A DNA stretch of 57,126 nt from an uncultured Oscillospiraceae bacterium (GTDB taxonomy: Bacteria > Bacillota > Clostridia > Oscillospirales > Oscillospiraceae), in NCBI GenBank assembly GCA_947624065.1, contig CANQIO010000007.1, positions 1 through 57,126 on the forward strand. The letters are read 5' to 3'. Position numbers and translations under genes: made by a program. Positions 33,831 to 42,012 of this stretch are shown here, piece by piece (position 1 is the first letter of the stretch; each line of letters opens with the position of its first letter). The notes below the pieces were generated by a model. The model had not been told where the DNA came from. It worked only from the letters and a program-made list of their open reading frames with translations, and did not search any database.

Positions 33831-35330
33831 ATGAAAAAATTCAAGCTGCTGTCTCTTCTTCTCATCATATCGCTGTTCACCGCGCTGCTGCCCGTCCCCG
33901 CCCTCGCGCTGGACGATCCGGTGGTGTCCGCCCAGGCGGCTGTGCTGATGGACGCGGACACGGGCGACGTGCTGTACGAGCTGAACGGCGACCAAGCCTT
34001 CGCCCCCGGCGGGCTGACCATGCTGATGAGCTCGCTGCTGGTGGCGGAGCAGATCGATCTGCGCAACATCTCCCTGGTGGACGATGTGACCGCGTCGGAG
34101 AATTTCCGCAGCTATCTGAGCGACTCCGCCGCCACGGCCAATCCGGCCATCGTGCCCGGCGAGACGCTGACGGTGGAGGATCTGCTGTACTGCTCGCTGC
34201 TGCTCTCAGCCTCGGACGCGTCCATCATCCTGGCCGAGCATGTGGGCGGCACGGTGGAGAATTTCGTCGCCACCATGAACGCGCGCGCCGCGGAGCTGGG
34301 CTGCACCAACTCCCATTTCGTCAACCCCAACGGCCAGGCCGCCGAGGGCCACTATACCTCCGCCCATGACCTGGCCCTGATCTCCCGGGAGCTGGTGTCC
34401 AGCGCCCCCGTGCTGGCGGTGTGCGGCTCCTCCGGCTATACCGTGGAGGCCACGGAGGCCGCCGGGACCCGGACCCTGACCAACATCAACGCCCTGCTGA
34501 CTCCCGGCAGCGACTACTATTACCCCGAGGCCTACGGCCTCAAGACCGGCTACTCCCCCGAGGTGGGCCAGTGCCTGGTGGCCGCCGCCAACTGGAACGA
34601 CATGAACATCATCGCCGTGGTCCTGGGCTGCCCCTCCAACGGCGACCAGTTCCGGGACGCGGTGACCCTCTTCGACTGGGTCTTTGCCAACTTCAGCTAC
34701 CGCAGCATCCTCAGCTCCACCGCCACGCTGGCCACCCTGCCCGTGGAGCTGGGCAACCCCGCCAACGTGGGCGTCCGGCCCGAGACCCAGATCTCCGTGA
34801 TCCTGCAGAACGACCAGGAGCTGGGCGACATCTCCTACTCGGTCACCTACCTGCATGAGGCCGAGGGCCGCACCCTCACCGCGCCCATCGCCGCGGGCGA
34901 GCATCTGGGCGAGGTCACCGTGTACATGGACGGGGTGGAGTACGGCACCTCCCGCCTGGTGGCCGCCACCGCCTCGGAGATCTCCCGTCTGGAATATATG
35001 CGCACCCAGGTCGAGGGCCTGCCCCGCAACCCGGCCATCCGGCAAATCGTCACCGTGCTGATCATCGTGCTGGCGGTCTATCTGCTGCTGGTGCTCATCT
35101 ACCTCATCCAGCGGCTGCGCCATCTGCACAGCCTGCGGGTGGCCCGCAAGGACCGGGCCATCTCCCAGGCCCAGCAGGAGGCCGAATGGCTGGACGACCC
35201 CGGCGACACGGAGGATGACTACTACGACGATCCCGGCGGCTATGACGACGGCCGGTATGACGCCGCCCCCCAGCAGCCGCCTCCCCCCTCCGGCGACGGC
35301 AATTACTTTGATACTTATTTTAAACAATAA
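33831..35330 (+). CDS. D,D-carboxypeptidase (peptidase S11) homologue lacking catalytic Ser and Lys
   Basis: A 499-residue exported protein with a signal peptide (cleavage near ALALDDP), an S11 penicillin-binding-protein domain (about 33-285), a C-terminal beta domain, a late membrane helix (about 405-430) and an acidic Pro-rich cytoplasmic tail. Family members trim the terminal D-Ala of peptidoglycan. Here the PASxTK active site reads PGGLTM (residues 59-64), so the nucleophile Ser is Gly61 and the base Lys is Met64. The SGN motif reads SAS. KTG (GLKTGYS) remains. Catalysis and beta-lactam acylation are therefore not expected. It may be a structural or sensing protein. Confidence 0.88.
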   Translation: MKKFKLLSLLLIISLFTALLPVPALALDDPVVSAQAAVLMDADTGDVLYELNGDQAFAPGGLTMLMSSLLVAEQIDLRNISLVDDVTASENFRSYLSDSAATANPAIVPGETLTVEDLLYCSLLLSASDASIILAEHVGGTVENFVATMNARAAELGCTNSHFVNPNGQAAEGHYTSAHDLALISRELVSSAPVLAVCGSSGYTVEATEAAGTRTLTNINALLTPGSDYYYPEAYGLKTGYSPEVGQCLVAAANWNDMNIIAVVLGCPSNGDQFRDAVTLFDWVFANFSYRSILSSTATLATLPVELGNPANVGVRPETQISVILQNDQELGDISYSVTYLHEAEGRTLTAPIAAGEHLGEVTVYMDGVEYGTSRLVAATASEISRLEYMRTQVEGLPRNPAIRQIVTVLIIVLAVYLLLVLIYLIQRLRHLHSLRVARKDRAISQAQQEAEWLDDPGDTEDDYYDDPGGYDDGRYDAAPQQPPPPSGDGNYFDTYFKQ

Positions 35331-35341
35331 TTTAATTGATA

Positions 35342-35377
35342 AAAAAAGCTGGGGCGCTCTCGCGCCCCGGCTTTTTT
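35342..35377. terminator. Bidirectional terminator
   Basis: Fifteen-bp stem with one G-T pair (35342-35356 with 35363-35377), A-run on the left and T-run on the right, between convergent genes. Confidence 0.88.
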
Positions 35378-35440
35378 ATGTTTTTATTCAATGGGCCGTT
35401 TCCCATCTCCGCCTTGCCGCGCAGCCGGCCGGACCCACAG

Positions 35441-36358
35441 TCAATGGTTACCCAGACTAAATGTCTTTGCTGCCGGGTCATAATTATTCAGCCAATTGCT
35501 CACTTCTACTTCTACGTCAGATTCGCTTCTGAGGGAGAACGCCATATCCACATCCAGGGACACGCCGGGGCGGATATCCTTCCACTCTGCTTCCTCGTCA
35601 TAGCCTTCCACATCTCCCATGACAGCGTGTTCCAGCTCGATGCCGTCCTGGAAAGCCTTTTCGAGAAGCGCCGCCATCGCGCTGGTAGTCTCGGTGCTGT
35701 TATTGGTCCACGTATATGTAACGACCAGTGCCGGCTTCCCTTCGTAGTCCGTCGCCATAAAGGCGTCCTTGATCTCGACGGAATAGTCTCCTACGTCCAC
35801 TGCGCCGCCGGCCTGCTCCTGGGCAGACTGATCCTCACCGGACGCCCCCGACTGCGACGCTTTGGCGCCGGCGCCAGCGGCGGTATCGTCTTTTTTGCCC
35901 GGCAGGCTTATTATGGCCGCGACGATCCCGACGACCAGGACGATGCAGGCCGCCCAGAACCACCATTTTTTGAATATCGGTCGTTTTCGCGGCGCCCCTC
36001 CGGGATACGCCCGGGACGGCCGGGCATTTCCCTCATAGCGGCTCTGCCGTTCGGGCCGGGGAGGGGCCGGCGCCAGCGCCTCATCCTCTCCGTCCGACAC
36101 CGTGTCTTCAAAGCGCCTCTTGAACTGCACAGCCTCCTGCAGCTGGTCGTCCTCGAAAAAGATCCTGTACCGCTTGCCGTCCGCTGTCTCGATCCTGATG
36201 AATCCGTCCGAATCCTCCTGGGGCCGCCTCACTCGGACGGCCGCGACGTCATCGAGCGGGATCATGACCGCCTCCTGGTCGCGCTTCTGGAGCTTCATGA
36301 CCCGTTCGGAGAACGCGACTCCTCCGTCGAAAGAAACAAATCGCGCTATAGCTGGCAT
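35441..36358 (-). CDS. Membrane protein with DUF5067-like C-terminal domain
   Basis: A 305-residue protein. The cytoplasmic N-terminal part (about 1-90) looks like a small PH/DUF4429-type beta domain (MKLQKRDQEAVMIPLDDVAAV, IETADGKRYRIFFED). A basic Pro/Arg linker, one membrane helix (WFWAACIVLVVGIVAAIISL, about 132-152) and a low-complexity Ala/Gly/Ser stretch follow. The external domain (about 188-305; VVTYTWTNNSTETTSAM) matches the DUF5067 beta-sandwich. Function is unknown. The ATG at 36358 has a weak upstream Shine-Dalgarno site. Confidence 0.75.
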   Translation of the reverse strand: MPAIARFVSFDGGVAFSERVMKLQKRDQEAVMIPLDDVAAVRVRRPQEDSDGFIRIETADGKRYRIFFEDDQLQEAVQFKRRFEDTVSDGEDEALAPAPPRPERQSRYEGNARPSRAYPGGAPRKRPIFKKWWFWAACIVLVVGIVAAIISLPGKKDDTAAGAGAKASQSGASGEDQSAQEQAGGAVDVGDYSVEIKDAFMATDYEGKPALVVTYTWTNNSTETTSAMAALLEKAFQDGIELEHAVMGDVEGYDEEAEWKDIRPGVSLDVDMAFSLRSESDVEVEVSNWLNNYDPAAKTFSLGNH

Positions 36359-36421
36359 ATCGTAGTCCTCCCTTTCTTCTCATTAAGTATATATTACCAT
36401 GGGCATTTTTGCAAAGCAATA

Positions 36422-36443
36422 CCCCCGGACCGCGGTCCGGGGG
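36422..36443 (-). terminator. Terminator after spo0A
   Basis: A perfect 22-bp GC-rich palindrome (36422-36443), followed on the minus strand by TATTGCTTTGC. The tail is weak in T. Confidence 0.65.
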
Positions 36444-36481
36444 CATTCGTGGATATCGTGGATATCATGAATATCGTAAGC

Positions 36482-37273
36482 TCACGCCTGGCCGGACTTG
36501 CGGCCTAAGGTGAGGCTGTCCGCGATCATGGCGATGAATTCGGAATTGGTGGGCTTGCCCTTGATGTTGGACACGGTATAGCCGAAGAACTTCTGCAGCG
36601 TCTCCAGGTCGCCCCGGTCCCAGGCCACCTCGATGGCGTGGCGGATGGCCCGCTCCACCCGGCTGGGGGTGGTGGCGAACTTTTTCGCCACGGCGGGATA
36701 GAGCACCTTGGTGACGGCGTTGATGACCTCCATGTCGTTGACGGTGAGGATGATGGCCTCCCGCAGATATTGGTACCCCTTGATATGGGCGGGCACGCCG
36801 ATCTCGTGGATGATGTCGGTGACCACCGCCTCCAGACTGGGCTCTTTGGGCAGCGGCGCCATGGCCACCCCCTGGGAGGGGGCCTGCCCGGGACGGCGCC
36901 GGCCGGCGGCCACCTGGCGGATATGGGTCAGCAGGGCCGGCACATCGCAGGGCTTGGGAATGAAGTAGTACGCCCCCAGCTCCGCGCAGGCGGACACGGT
37001 CTTGTCGTTGAAGAAGCCGGACAGGACGATGGCCGCCGGAGCATTCTCGCGCTCGTTCAGCGCGGCCAGCAGGCCCATGCCGTCCAGATGCGTCAGCACC
37101 AGATCCGTGACCAGGACATCGGGGCGCAGACTTTCCGCCATTGCCAGCGCCTCCTGGCCGTCCCCGGCCGCGCCCACGACCTGGAAATCCTCCTCTCCAT
37201 TCATGACCTCCGTCAGCATTTTTCGGAAGTCCTCGCCGGGATCAGCAATCAGAATGCGCGTCGTAGTTTCCAT
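36482..37273 (-). CDS. spo0A: Sporulation master regulator Spo0A
   Basis: Phosphorelay response regulator that starts sporulation, 263 residues. The receiver (about 1-125) has phospho-acceptor Asp57 in VLVTDLVL, Ser in IVLSGF and Lys in FIPKPC. The C-terminal Spo0A domain (about 150-262) contains the recognition region around [18 protein letters not shown] and ends with [16 protein letters not shown]. The acidic pocket reads ADPGED, where Spo0A usually has ADDN: the second Asp is Pro. The ATG at 37273 follows CAGGAGGAAACG. Two consensus 0A boxes lie upstream, pointing to autoregulation. Confidence 0.95.
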   Translation of the reverse strand: METTTRILIADPGEDFRKMLTEVMNGEEDFQVVGAAGDGQEALAMAESLRPDVLVTDLVLTHLDGMGLLAALNERENAPAAIVLSGFFNDKTVSACAELGAYYFIPKPCDVPALLTHIRQVAAGRRRPGQAPSQGVAMAPLPKEPSLEAVVTDIIHEIGVPAHIKGYQYLREAIILTVNDMEVINAVTKVLYPAVAKKFATTPSRVERAIRHAIEVAWDRGDLETLQKFFGYTVSNIKGKPTNSEFIAMIADSLTLGRKSGQA

Positions 37274-37341
37274 GAACGTTTCCTCCTGTATGAAATTCCG
37301 GGCCGCCTTTCTCTCTTGCAACTCGTTGCGTCAGCTTTTAC

Positions 37342-37370
37342 AATTTACCATAATGACCGCTCCATTGCAA
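37342..37370 (-). promoter_or_regulatory. Vegetative promoter of spo0A
   Basis: Minus-strand TTGCAA (37370-37365), 17 bp, TAAATT (37347-37342). Confidence 0.55.
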
Positions 37371-37420
37371 CAGAAAACCGGTAAAACAGCGGGATTTTTT
37401 GTTTACATAATTTTACATTC

Positions 37421-37450
37421 TTCGACAAGATCCGACACGGGTCTGTCGAA
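37421..37450. promoter_or_regulatory. Inverted pair of Spo0A boxes
   Basis: TTCGACA (37421-37427) and TGTCGAA (37444-37450) are perfect copies of the 0A box TGTCGAA in opposite orientation, 16 bp apart. They lie between the spo0A promoter and the divergent ABC-transporter promoter. Confidence 0.75.
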
Positions 37451-37487
37451 AAATGACCGACAGCCGCGGCAGGCGCGCAAAAAACGC

Positions 37488-37517
37488 TTGACAGCGGATG
37501 ACGGGCGGTCTTATAAT
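37488..37517 (+). promoter_or_regulatory. Promoter of the 37.7-kb ABC transporter operon
   Basis: TTGACA (37488-37493), 18 bp, TATAAT (37512-37517). A leader of roughly 180 bases follows before the start codon; no known riboswitch was recognised in it. Confidence 0.75.
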
Positions 37518-37701
37518 GATTTTCCTTTTTGCCCATTTTTCGGGTGAGAAGAGGATATTTTGTCTGGCGCGGGAGGGGCACGTTGCCGCCCGCGCGGTTC
37601 CTGATGAAATATTTCCCGCCGTCCTTAAGGCCATGAAGGTGCCCAATGCCTTCCGCTGGTCTGACCGATCCGGGGCCATTTCAGAAAAGGAGCGAATGAC
37701 T

Positions 37702-38499
37702 ATGATCGAAATGCGAGGTGTGAACAAGACATACCGGGTCCGGCGGCGGGAGGCGGGCCTGGGCAGCGCGGTAAAGAGCCTGATCTCCCGCCAGTACGAC
37801 CTGATCCCCGCTCTGCGGGAGATGAGCTTCACCATCCCCGACGGGCAGATCGTGGGCTACATCGGCCCCAACGGCGCGGGCAAGAGCACCACCGTCAAGA
37901 TCCTCAGCGGCATCCTGCGGCCCGACAGCGGCGTGTGCACGGTGAACGGCCTGGTCCCCTGGGAGGACCGGAAAAAGCATGTCGCCCGGCTGGGGGTGGT
38001 GTTCGGCCAGCGCAGCCAGCTGTGGTGGGACGTGCCGGTGGCGGACTCCATGGCGCTGCTGCGGGACATCTACCGGGTGCCCCAGGCGCTGTACCGGGAG
38101 AATCTGGACCGGCTGACGGCGCTGCTGGACCTGGGGGCCCTTTTAAGGACCCCGGCCCGGATGCTCTCCCTGGGCCAGCGGATGCGCTGCGAGATCGCGG
38201 CGGCGCTGCTCCACTCGCCTCAGGTGCTCTTCCTGGACGAGCCAACCATCGGGCTGGACGCGGTGAGCAAGCTGAAGGTGCGCCAGTTCATCCTGGAGCA
38301 GAACCGGCTGTGCGGCACCACCGTGGTGCTCACCACCCACGACATGCAGGACGTGGACGCGCTGTGCTCCCGGGTGCTGCTCATCGGCAAGGGGCGGCTG
38401 CTGCTGGACGGCAGCACGGCCCAGATCCGGGCCATGGCCGGAGAGAACCTCTCCACCGAGGAGTCGGTGGCGGACCTGTACCGCCGGTTCGGGCTGTGA
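37702..38499 (+). CDS. ABC-2 type exporter ATPase
   Basis: ATPase of 265 residues: Walker A GPNGAGKST, LSLGQRMRCE signature (LSLGQ rather than LSGGQ), Walker B VLFLDEPTIGLD, switch His in LTTHDM. The LSLGQ variant and the long N-terminal segment before the Walker A fit the DrrA/NatA-like exporters paired with DUF990-type permeases. The ATG at 37702 is preferred: AAAGGAG lies nine bases upstream, against three for 37696. Two permease genes follow at once. Confidence 0.9.
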   Translation: MIEMRGVNKTYRVRRREAGLGSAVKSLISRQYDLIPALREMSFTIPDGQIVGYIGPNGAGKSTTVKILSGILRPDSGVCTVNGLVPWEDRKKHVARLGVVFGQRSQLWWDVPVADSMALLRDIYRVPQALYRENLDRLTALLDLGALLRTPARMLSLGQRMRCEIAAALLHSPQVLFLDEPTIGLDAVSKLKVRQFILEQNRLCGTTVVLTTHDMQDVDALCSRVLLIGKGRLLLDGSTAQIRAMAGENLSTEESVADLYRRFGL

Positions 38500-38514
38500 G
38501 GGAGGCGGGACAGG

Positions 38515-39318
38515 ATGAAAAAGTATCTCTCTTTCTTCAAAATGCGCCTGATGGCTGGCCTGCAATACCGAACGGCGGCGCTGGCGGGGCTGAGCACCCA
38601 GTTCGTCTGGGGCACCATGGAAATCCTCATTTACCGGGCCTTCTGGCTGGAGCATCCGGAGCGGTTCCCCATGGGCATGCAGGCTCTGGCGTCCTATGTC
38701 TGGCTGCAGCAGGCGTTTTTGACCATGTTCGCCCTGTGGCAGTGGGAGCAGGAGCTGATCCAGTCCGTGCGCACCGGCGACGTGGCCTATGAGCTAATCC
38801 GGCCCATGGACCTGTACGGGATGTGGATGGTCCGGTCTCTGGCGCTGCGGCTGGGCCGGGCGCTGCTGCGCCTGCCGCCGGTGGTGCTGCTGGGGAGCCT
38901 CATCCCCGCGCCCTACGGTCTGCGGCTGACCATATCGCCGGCGGTATTCGGGCTGTTTCTGCTGTCCGCCGCGCTGATGCTGCTGGTGGTCTGTGGGATG
39001 GTGATGTTCCTGTACGCGCTCACCTTCCACCTGACGGACCCCAACGGGGTCCAGGTGGTCGCCACGGCGGCGGCGGACCTGCTGGGCGGCGCCATCGTGC
39101 CGCTGCCCTTCCTGCCGGCGGGCCTGCGGCGGATCGCGGAGCTGTCCCCCTTCGGGGCCATGCAGAACGTGCCGCTGCGCATCTTCGGCGGGGACATCGC
39201 CGGGGCGGATATTCCACGGGCCATGGGCTTGCAGCTGTTCTGGGCGGCGGTGCTGATCGCCGGCGGCTGGGCTCTCATGCGAGCCGGTCTGCGCCGGACG
39301 GCCGTGGCGGGAGGGTGA
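38515..39318 (+). CDS. ABC-2 family permease, first subunit
   Basis: Integral membrane protein of 267 residues with about six hydrophobic helices. The pattern MKKYLSFFKMRLMAGLQYRT near the N-terminus and IRPMDLY after the second helix is typical of the ABC-2 permeases (DUF990-like) that work as heterodimers. It starts 15 bp after the ATPase gene and ends 3 bp before the second permease gene. The exported substrate is unknown. Confidence 0.88.
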   Translation: MKKYLSFFKMRLMAGLQYRTAALAGLSTQFVWGTMEILIYRAFWLEHPERFPMGMQALASYVWLQQAFLTMFALWQWEQELIQSVRTGDVAYELIRPMDLYGMWMVRSLALRLGRALLRLPPVVLLGSLIPAPYGLRLTISPAVFGLFLLSAALMLLVVCGMVMFLYALTFHLTDPNGVQVVATAAADLLGGAIVPLPFLPAGLRRIAELSPFGAMQNVPLRIFGGDIAGADIPRAMGLQLFWAAVLIAGGWALMRAGLRRTAVAGG

Positions 39319-39321
39319 GCT

Positions 39322-40095
39322 ATGCGACTCTATCTGCGATTTCTGGCCATCCACGTCAAGAGCGCCATGACCTATAAAACGTCCTTCTTCCTCAGCTGCC
39401 TGGGCCATCTGTTCATCGCCCTCAACTGCTTTCTGGGGGTGACGTTCCTGCTGAACAGGTTCGGGGACATCGGCGGCTACACCCTGCCCCAGCTGGCGCT
39501 GTGCTACGCGGTCATCCTGGCGGCCACATCCCTGGCGGAGTGCTTCGCCCGGGGCTTCGACGCCTTCCCCCGCATCCTGCGTCAGGCCCAGTTCGACCGC
39601 ATCCTGGTCCGGCCCCGGTCCCTGGTGGCCCAGGTCATATGCCAGGACCTGAAGCTCACTGTGGCTTCCCGCCTGCTCCAGGCGGTCGCGATGGCGGCGT
39701 GGGCCATCCGGGCCGGCGCGGTGGCGTGGACCGTCGGCAAGGCGGCGGTATTCGCGCTGATGATCCTGTGCGGGGCCGGCGTGTTCTTCGGGCTGTTCCT
39801 CATCTACGCCGCCCTGTGCTTCTTCACCCTGGAAGGGCTGGAGGTGATGAACATCTTCACCGACGGGGCCCGGGAGTACGGCAAGTACCCCTTCGGGGTG
39901 TACGGCAGGGGCGTGCTGTGGCTGCTGACGGCGCTCGTGCCGCTGGCGCTTATACAGCACTGGCCGCTGCAGTACCTGCTGGATCGGGGGCCATGGCAGT
40001 ACGGCCTGCTGCCGCCGGTGTCGCTGCTGTTTTTGCTCCCCTGCCTGGCCCTCTGGCGGCTGGGCGTGCGGCACTACGCCTCCACCGGCTCATAA
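39322..40095 (+). CDS. ABC-2 family permease, second subunit
   Basis: A 257-residue permease with about six helices, parallel to the preceding gene: N-terminal MRLYLRFLAIHVKSAMTYKT and the coupling segment FDRILVRPRSLVAQV. ABC exporters of this type carry two different permeases and one ATPase. It is the last gene of the operon. The hairpin at 40107-40139 may also stop its transcript. Confidence 0.88.
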   Translation: MRLYLRFLAIHVKSAMTYKTSFFLSCLGHLFIALNCFLGVTFLLNRFGDIGGYTLPQLALCYAVILAATSLAECFARGFDAFPRILRQAQFDRILVRPRSLVAQVICQDLKLTVASRLLQAVAMAAWAIRAGAVAWTVGKAAVFALMILCGAGVFFGLFLIYAALCFFTLEGLEVMNIFTDGAREYGKYPFGVYGRGVLWLLTALVPLALIQHWPLQYLLDRGPWQYGLLPPVSLLFLLPCLALWRLGVRHYASTGS

Positions 40096-40106
40096 GACAA
40101 AAAATG

Positions 40107-40139
40107 CGCCTGCCGCGAAACCTCGTTTCGCGGCAGGCG
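40107..40139 (-). terminator. Terminator between the ABC operon and the MocR gene
   Basis: Perfect 15-bp stem (40107-40121 with 40125-40139). The minus-strand side continues into ATTTTTTGTCTT, so it mainly serves the MocR gene; the plus tail is TGTCTTATT. Confidence 0.8.
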
Positions 40140-40143
40140 TGTC

Positions 40144-41226
40144 TTATTCCGTCCGTTCCCGCCGGCGGCGGACCCGGTTCAGATGGCGCTCGAAGTGGCC
40201 CTCGTCCAAAAACGCCGCCAGGGCGTACTGCTCCAGCACCGGCACCGAGCAGGAGTACATCCCCACCCGCTCCCGGTAGTCCGGCAGCAGCGCCTCCGGC
40301 AGGATCATGTACCCCAAGCGCATGGAGGGGGCCAGGCTCCGGGAGAAGGTGTTCAGATAGATCACCACGCCCCGCTCGTCCATGGAGTACAGGCTCTCCA
40401 GGGGCTTGCCGGGCATGAAGAACTCGCTGTCGAAATCGTCCTCCACGATGTACCGGCCCGGCCGGGCGGCCCATTGGAGGTACTCATACCGCTTGGCGGC
40501 GGGGGCGGTGACGCCGGTGGGCCAGCTGTGGAAGGGGGTCACGTGCAGCACCTGGGCCGCCGACGCGGCCAGCGCGGCACTCTCGATGCCGTCCGGGCTG
40601 ATGGGCAGCCGCTCCACCGCCGCGCCCGCGCCCTTATACACCGCCTCGATCTGGCCATAGGAGGGCCACTCGATGGCAAAGGTCCGCCCCTCCAGCATCC
40701 GGGCCACAAAGCCGTACAGCTGCTCCGAGCCGGACCCCACCACGATCCGCTCCGGCTGGGCATACATCCCCCGATAGCGCAGCAGATAACGGGCGATGGC
40801 GTTGCGCAGCACGGCGCAGCCCTCGTTGGGCGGCCGGTCCGCCAGACGGTTCCCCTGCTCGGAGATGACGCGGCGCAGGGTCTTGGACCACAGCGAATAG
40901 GGAAAATCCGTCCCGGAGGAGGCCGGCTCCTCCGGCAGCAGCCGCAGCGGCTCCCGGCCACGGACCGGGCCGCTCCCCGCCGCGCCGACCGCCCGGACAT
41001 AGAACCCGCTCCGCTCCCGGGAGGACACATATCCCTCGTCGATCAGCAGCCGGTAGGCCCCCTCCACCGTCACCACGCTCACGCCCAGATGCTCCGCCAG
41101 CGCCCGCTTGGAGGGCAGCTTCTCCCCCGGCGGCAGGGTCCCGGCGGCGATATCCTCCCGGATGGCGCGGTACAGGGCATAATAGAGGGGGCTCCGCCCC
41201 CGTTTTTGCAGATCATAGGTCAGCAT
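40144..41226 (-). CDS. MocR/PdxR-type GntR regulator with altered PLP site and short C-terminus
   Basis: A 360-residue fusion of a GntR winged helix (about 10-75; LPSKRALAEHLGVSVVTVEG) and a fold-type I aminotransferase domain. MocR proteins use bound PLP or an aldimine as signal. Here the PLP Lys of the TFSKxLAP motif is Arg296 (TFSRSLAPSMRLGY), and the usual SHQxPTG reads FHSWPTG. The protein ends at RVRRRRERTE, about 90-100 residues short of typical members. PLP bound as an internal aldimine is not expected, so this may be a ligand-independent or decaying regulator. A TTTACA-17-TATAAT promoter precedes it. Confidence 0.85.
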   Translation of the reverse strand: MLTYDLQKRGRSPLYYALYRAIREDIAAGTLPPGEKLPSKRALAEHLGVSVVTVEGAYRLLIDEGYVSSRERSGFYVRAVGAAGSGPVRGREPLRLLPEEPASSGTDFPYSLWSKTLRRVISEQGNRLADRPPNEGCAVLRNAIARYLLRYRGMYAQPERIVVGSGSEQLYGFVARMLEGRTFAIEWPSYGQIEAVYKGAGAAVERLPISPDGIESAALAASAAQVLHVTPFHSWPTGVTAPAAKRYEYLQWAARPGRYIVEDDFDSEFFMPGKPLESLYSMDERGVVIYLNTFSRSLAPSMRLGYMILPEALLPDYRERVGMYSCSVPVLEQYALAAFLDEGHFERHLNRVRRRRERTE

Positions 41227-41272
41227 CTGATATGGTCGACTGCTCCTTTTTCGTCATTTTGATACATACCAG

Positions 41273-41308
41273 ATTATACCCTGCCCTTCCGCGCTTGTAA
41301 AGCGCGGA
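41273..41308 (-). promoter_or_regulatory. Promoter and possible operator of the MocR gene
   Basis: Minus-strand TTTACA (41301-41296), 17 bp, TATAAT (41278-41273). An 8-bp inverted repeat (41290-41297 with 41301-41308) overlaps the -35 and could be an operator. Confidence 0.6.
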
Positions 41309-41369
41309 CGCACCGTCTTTCCGGAAAGTGGGGTCTTCCCAAAAACGGTCAACGGCGCTAGAATCCAGT

Positions 41370-41383
41370 TGACCGGCCGGTCA
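41370..41383. promoter_or_regulatory. Palindromic operator before the TetR gene
   Basis: A perfect 14-bp palindrome, TGACCGGCCGGTCA, 13 bp before the TetR start codon. A wider inverted repeat (CGGTCAAC with GTTGACCG) shares its left half. Likely site of autorepression. Confidence 0.65.
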
Positions 41384-41396
41384 GCGGAGGTGCGCT

Positions 41397-42008
41397 ATGA
41401 ACGAGAGATTCTTTTCCCTGCCCCAGGAAAAGCAGCAGGCCATCATGAACGCGGGCTACCGCGTGTTCTCGCAGAATTCCTATAAAAACAGCCCCATGAG
41501 CGAGATCGCCGCCGAGGCGGGGATCAGCAAGAGCCTGCTGTTCCACTACTTTCGCAACAAAAAGGAGCTGTACCTGTTTTTGTGGGACCGGTGCGCCCAA
41601 ATGACCATCCAGGTCCTGACACGATACGGCTGCTATGACCAGGAGGAGCTCTTCGTGAGCATGGAGCGCGGGATGCGGGCCAAGATGGAGCTCATCCGCC
41701 AATGCCCCGACATAGCCAACTTCACCATCCGTGCTTTCTACGAGAAGGACCCAGAGATCAGCGCCGCCATCCAGGAGAGCTATCACCGGTACTTCAGCCT
41801 CAAGGCGGACCGGACCCGGCTGAACCTGGACCCGGCCCAATTCATTCCCGGACTGGACATCCCCATGATGTACCGGGAGATGTACTGGGCGTCGGAGGGG
41901 TACCTGTGGGAGATGGTCCAGCGGGGGGATGTGGACATGGAGCGGCTGGAACGGGATTTCACCCGGCTCATGGCGTTCTGGAAGAGCGTCTATCTGCGAA
42001 GGGAGTGA
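41397..42008 (+). CDS. TetR family regulator
   Basis: Transcription factor of 203 residues. The N-terminal helix-turn-helix (about 12-58) reads IMNAGYRVFSQNSYKNSPMS and AAEAGISKSLLFHYFRNKKE, the TetR consensus. The C-terminal ligand and dimer domain is divergent, so the inducer cannot be told. It is the first gene of a three-gene operon with an ABC ATPase (5-bp gap) and permease, which it probably represses through the palindrome at 41370-41383. An exporter induced by its own substrate is the usual logic of this arrangement. Confidence 0.92.
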   Translation: MNERFFSLPQEKQQAIMNAGYRVFSQNSYKNSPMSEIAAEAGISKSLLFHYFRNKKELYLFLWDRCAQMTIQVLTRYGCYDQEELFVSMERGMRAKMELIRQCPDIANFTIRAFYEKDPEISAAIQESYHRYFSLKADRTRLNLDPAQFIPGLDIPMMYREMYWASEGYLWEMVQRGDVDMERLERDFTRLMAFWKSVYLRRE

Positions 42009-42012
42009 GGCC

